Made by a program: the position numbers and the translations under genes
Shown: positions 55,633-64,000 of the stretch, in pieces
Layout of the letters: each line of letters opens with the position of its first letter
Numbering within the stretch: the stretch's first letter is position 1
The notes under the pieces: model-generated
The model's input: the letters and a program-made list of their open reading frames with translations, nothing else
The model's database searches: none
Told to the model about the DNA's origin: nothing
Assembly (NCBI RefSeq): GCF_028769735.1
Contig: NC_088194.1
Location: 3,356,319 to 3,420,318, forward strand
Direction of reading: 5' to 3'
Origin: Zonotrichia leucophrys gambelii
Lineage: Eukaryota; Chordata; Aves; Passeriformes; Passerellidae
Length of the DNA: 64,000 nt

Positions 55633-58500
55633 ACGGGCGCCGGCGGAATCCCAGCCAAGCCTCGGAATTCCGGAATTCCTGCTTTTCCCAGCGCTCCTGG
55701 AAAATCGGGAATGGCCCGGAAAAACCAGGAATGTCCCTGGAAAATTGGGAACGTCCCAAAAAAAAATCGGGAACGTCCCGAAAAAAATTTGGAACGGCCC
55801 GAAAAAAACTGGGAATGTCCCAAAAAAAATTGGGAATGGCCCAAAAAAAACTGGGAATGTCCCGGAAAAAATCGGGAATGGCCCTGGAAAATCGGGAATG
55901 GCCCGAAAAAAACCGGGAATGTCGGGATCCCCCCCGGAAGTCCCGGGGATGGAAACCCCGGGAGCAGGGAGCTGAAATTCCCAGGAATTCCCGGATTTTG
56001 GAATGGGAAAAAGGGGGAGAATTCCTGGAAAATTCCCGGCTGGAATCGGAGCCGCGCCGATTTTTTTGAGGGGGGAATTTTTTTGGATTTTTTGGATTTT
56101 TATCCTGATTTTTTTTTTTTTTTTTTGGTTGGAATTTCCATGGGATCCCATCCCGGTTTTCAGTCCTGGGGGAGTTCTTGGGATTGTTAATTAGGAATTA
56201 TTAATGATTAATTTTTATTCAGGAATTCGGGGTTTGCTCCGGGTTTTCCATGGGAAATCCCCTGGAAAAGAGGGAAAAAGGAGGAGAAATCATGGAAAAG
56301 CTCCTGGATCCCCTTTTCCCAGCAGGAATTTTGGGAAGCTTTTCCCACAGTCTGGGAAGAGGTTTTGGGATTTTTGGGGGATTTTGGGGATTTTTTGGGG
56401 AATTTTCGGGATTTTTTGGGGATTTTTTTTTAGGATTTTTTGGGATTTTGTGAATCCGAGCCCATCCCGGGATTTCCCCCCGGATTTTTTAAGGATTTCC
56501 CTCCAAAATCCCGGCTCAGATCCCACTTTTCCAATCCCCAAATCCCATTTTTTAACATCTCCGGCAATCCCACAAAATTCCCGGAGCAGATTTTGGGATG
56601 GGATAAAAAAAAAAACCCCAAACAAATCCAGAATGAGGAATTTCCCACCTGGATCCCAAAATCCCCAAAATTCCCAAATTCCCGGAGCAGCTCCCGGGGC
56701 TGGAGCTGATTTTTTGCTCCATCCCTGAATTTTTTTTTATGGAAAAATCTCCTTTTCCCCCAAAGTCCCGCTTGGAAAAATCCCGTTTTTTATACAAACC
56801 CTGGAATTTCGAGCTTTTTGTGCCGAAAAACCCCCGGAATGTGGAGCAGGGAGGGAATTCCATCCCTGCCTCTCCCCACTCCCCCTTTTCCCACGTTTTT
56901 TAAGGAAAAGCTGAATTTTCCCGCCCCCAGATCCCGGATTTCCCTTGGAACGGCCTTAGCCCAGCACAGGGAATTTGGGGACAATTCCGTGCATTCCCCT
57001 TTTTCCTTGGAATGTTTGTCTATATTAGACAAAGTCCCTCCCATTTTTTATTGCATCAGGAGGGGAAATTTCCCCATTTTTTTCCTAATTTTCCCCATAT
57101 TTTTTCCCTTTTTTTCCCAATTTTTTTCCCAATTTTCCCTAATTTTTCCCCATTTTTCCCCCAATTTTTTCCTCAATTTTCCCAATTTTTTCCCCATTTT
57201 TTCCCCAATTTTTTCCCCAATTTTTCCCATTTTTTTTCCCAATTTTCCTCCCCCTTCCCAGAACGGAATATTTATGAGTATTTAAATATTTTTGGGATGA
57301 TTCCCCTTTTTCCTGGGAATTCTCCCCATCCAGAGGCTGGGGTTGGAATTTTTGGGGATTATTTTTTTTTTTGTTGGGTGTTTATTTTTTTGGGGGGAAT
57401 TTTTCTCTTCCCAAAGGGGGAAATTTGGGAATTGTGGGGGGAATTTTGCAGGAGGAAAAGAGGATTTGGGAATGGGAGCGGAATCCTCCTGGGATTTGGG
57501 GCGGAATTCCTGGAATTCTCCTGGAATTGGAATGGAAACGTCCCCGGATCGAGGGGGAATCTGCGGAATTTTCATGGAATTTTCATGGACTTGGAACGGA
57601 ATCCTCCTGGATTTGGGACAGAACCAGTGGAATTCCCGCGGATTTGGGAAATGGAATTTTCCCGGATTGTGGAATGGATTTCGTGGAATTTTCCTGGCTT
57701 TGGGACAGATTTAATGGAAATTCTCCTGGATTTGGGACAGAATCCATGGAAATTCTCCTGGATTTGGGAAATGGAATTTTCCTGGACTGTGGAATGGATT
57801 TCATGGAATTCTCCTGGATTTGGGGTGGAATCCATGGAAATTCTCCTGGATTTGGGGTGGAATCCATGGAATTCCCTTGGATGTGGGACAGACTTTTCCT
57901 GGGTTTGGGAAATGGAATTTTCCTGGATTTGGGACAGAGTTAATGGAAATTCTCCTGGATTTGGCAGTGGATTTCGTGGACTTTTCCTGGGTTTGGGGAC
58001 GGAATCCGCAGAATTCCCCTGGAATTTTCCGGGGTTTTTCCCCCCAGAGTTCCCCCGGATTCGGGAATTTGGATTTCGTGGAATTTCCCCGGAATTTCCC
58101 CCGGGTTCGGGGATGGAAATTTCCTGGATTTGGGAATGGAGTTCCTGGAACTGCCGTGTCCGGCCTGCAGTTGTTTTGTCACCCTCGGGTCCCCACGTGG
58201 GGCCGGCTCTGCCCGGGGACATTTGGGGGGACCCTGGGACACCCCTGGGACACTGAGGGGACATTTAGGGGCACTCCTGGGGTGGCCTTGGCTGGGGGGG
58301 ACATTGGAGACGCCCCTGGGGACAAGGGGACATCTTGGGGGGACACCGGACATGGGGACAGCCCTGGGGTGGCACAGGGGGACAGGAGACACCCCCAGGC
58401 TGCTCTCGGAGCCCCCCGCGGGCGGTGGCGGTGGGAGGAGACCTTTGGGGACAGCCCGGGACCTTTGGGGACAGTCCGGGACCTTTGGGGACAGAGATGT
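55633..58500 (+). other. PIP5K1A 3' UTR and intergenic region
   Basis: GGAATGTCCCGAAAAAAAT repeats at 55690-55930. Unique AT-rich sequence follows, with AAATATTTTTGGG near 57288. CCCCAATTTTTTCCC repeats are at 57060-57255, and TTCTCCTGGATTTGGGACAG repeats at 57590-58000. No canonical plus-strand AATAAA was found between the stop and PSMD4, so the transcript end is not placed. Confidence 0.5.
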
Positions 58501-58669
58501 CTCCCTGCCGCCATGGCGCCCCGCCCAGAACTACAACTCCCAGCATGCTCCGCGCGGCGCCCCGCCTAGACGGGGCGCGCAGATTGGCCGCGGGGTCTGC
58601 ACCAATCAGCGCGCGCGTTGTTGGGCGCTGTGGGGAGCGGGCCGGCGCTGAGGGGACGAAGGAGCCAAG
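58500..58669 (+). promoter_or_regulatory. PSMD4: PSMD4 promoter
   Basis: CpG-rich and TATA-less. It holds ACTACAACTCCCAGCATGC at 58530-58548, a near-consensus ZNF143 (SBS) site; an inverted CCAAT at 58583-58587; and a direct CCAAT at 58602-58606. CAAGATGG overlaps the start codon. Confidence 0.75.
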
Positions 58670-63994
<5,325 letters not shown>

Positions 63995-64000
63995 GTGAGA

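Overview
This is a vertebrate nuclear window, most likely from a bird and plausibly a songbird dot microchromosome corresponding to chicken chromosome 25. That assignment is inference. It rests on very high GC, eight intron-bearing genes in 64 kb, introns that are almost all minisatellite, and gene content and order matching human 1q21.3-q23. I recognised no transposable element, tRNA, rRNA or bacterial feature.

Layout from left to right: (1) 1-2585, minisatellites and the likely 3' UTR of GATAD2B; (2) 2586-11028, the C-terminal half of GATAD2B on the minus strand; (3) 13481-13580, a 100-N gap; (4) 14249-21844, the C-terminal exons of ARHGEF11 (PDZ-RhoGEF) on the plus strand; (5) 23283-24494, complete LYSMD1 on the minus strand, head to head with (6) SCNM1 on the plus strand, 24819-27785; (7) TMOD4, minus, complete, 27923-33038, tail to tail with SCNM1; (8) VPS72, minus, complete, 35626-41231, head to head with (9) PIP5K1A, plus, 42379-55632, whose kinase core is lost in a second 100-N gap (47208-47307); (10) PSMD4, plus, 58670 onward, cut by the right edge after 146 codons. 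The order LYSMD1-SCNM1-TMOD4-VPS72-PIP5K1A-PSMD4 with these orientations is the mammalian order.

Exon coordinates were derived by hand from GT/AG (one GC/AG) boundaries, frame continuity across every join, and similarity to the remembered mammalian proteins. Frame closes across all joins in GATAD2B (293 aa visible), ARHGEF11 (585 aa visible), LYSMD1 (182 aa), TMOD4 (347 aa), VPS72 (355 aa) and PSMD4 (146 aa visible). PIP5K1A closes on both sides of its gap. SCNM1 fails at one exon, which is interrupted in this assembly.

The functions are housekeeping and muscle roles, not one pathway: chromatin repression (GATAD2B), histone H2A.Z deposition (VPS72), RhoA activation (ARHGEF11), PI(4,5)P2 synthesis (PIP5K1A), ubiquitin recognition by the 26S proteasome (PSMD4), minor-intron splicing (SCNM1), actin pointed-end capping in muscle (TMOD4) and a LysM protein of unclear role (LYSMD1).

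The most striking signal is structural. In all eight genes, short segments straddling an exon boundary (or the end of the coding sequence) plus adjoining intron or flank have been tandemly copied 1-17 times beside the real exon. Each array then holds many decoy splice sites carrying 10-120 nt of exon. This recurs at about 18 boundaries and is developed in the findings. A second theme is a GGGGACA/TGTCCCC sequence family that runs through introns on both strands and through coding exons. A third is a 25-copy in-frame minisatellite in the ARHGEF11 C-terminal tail.
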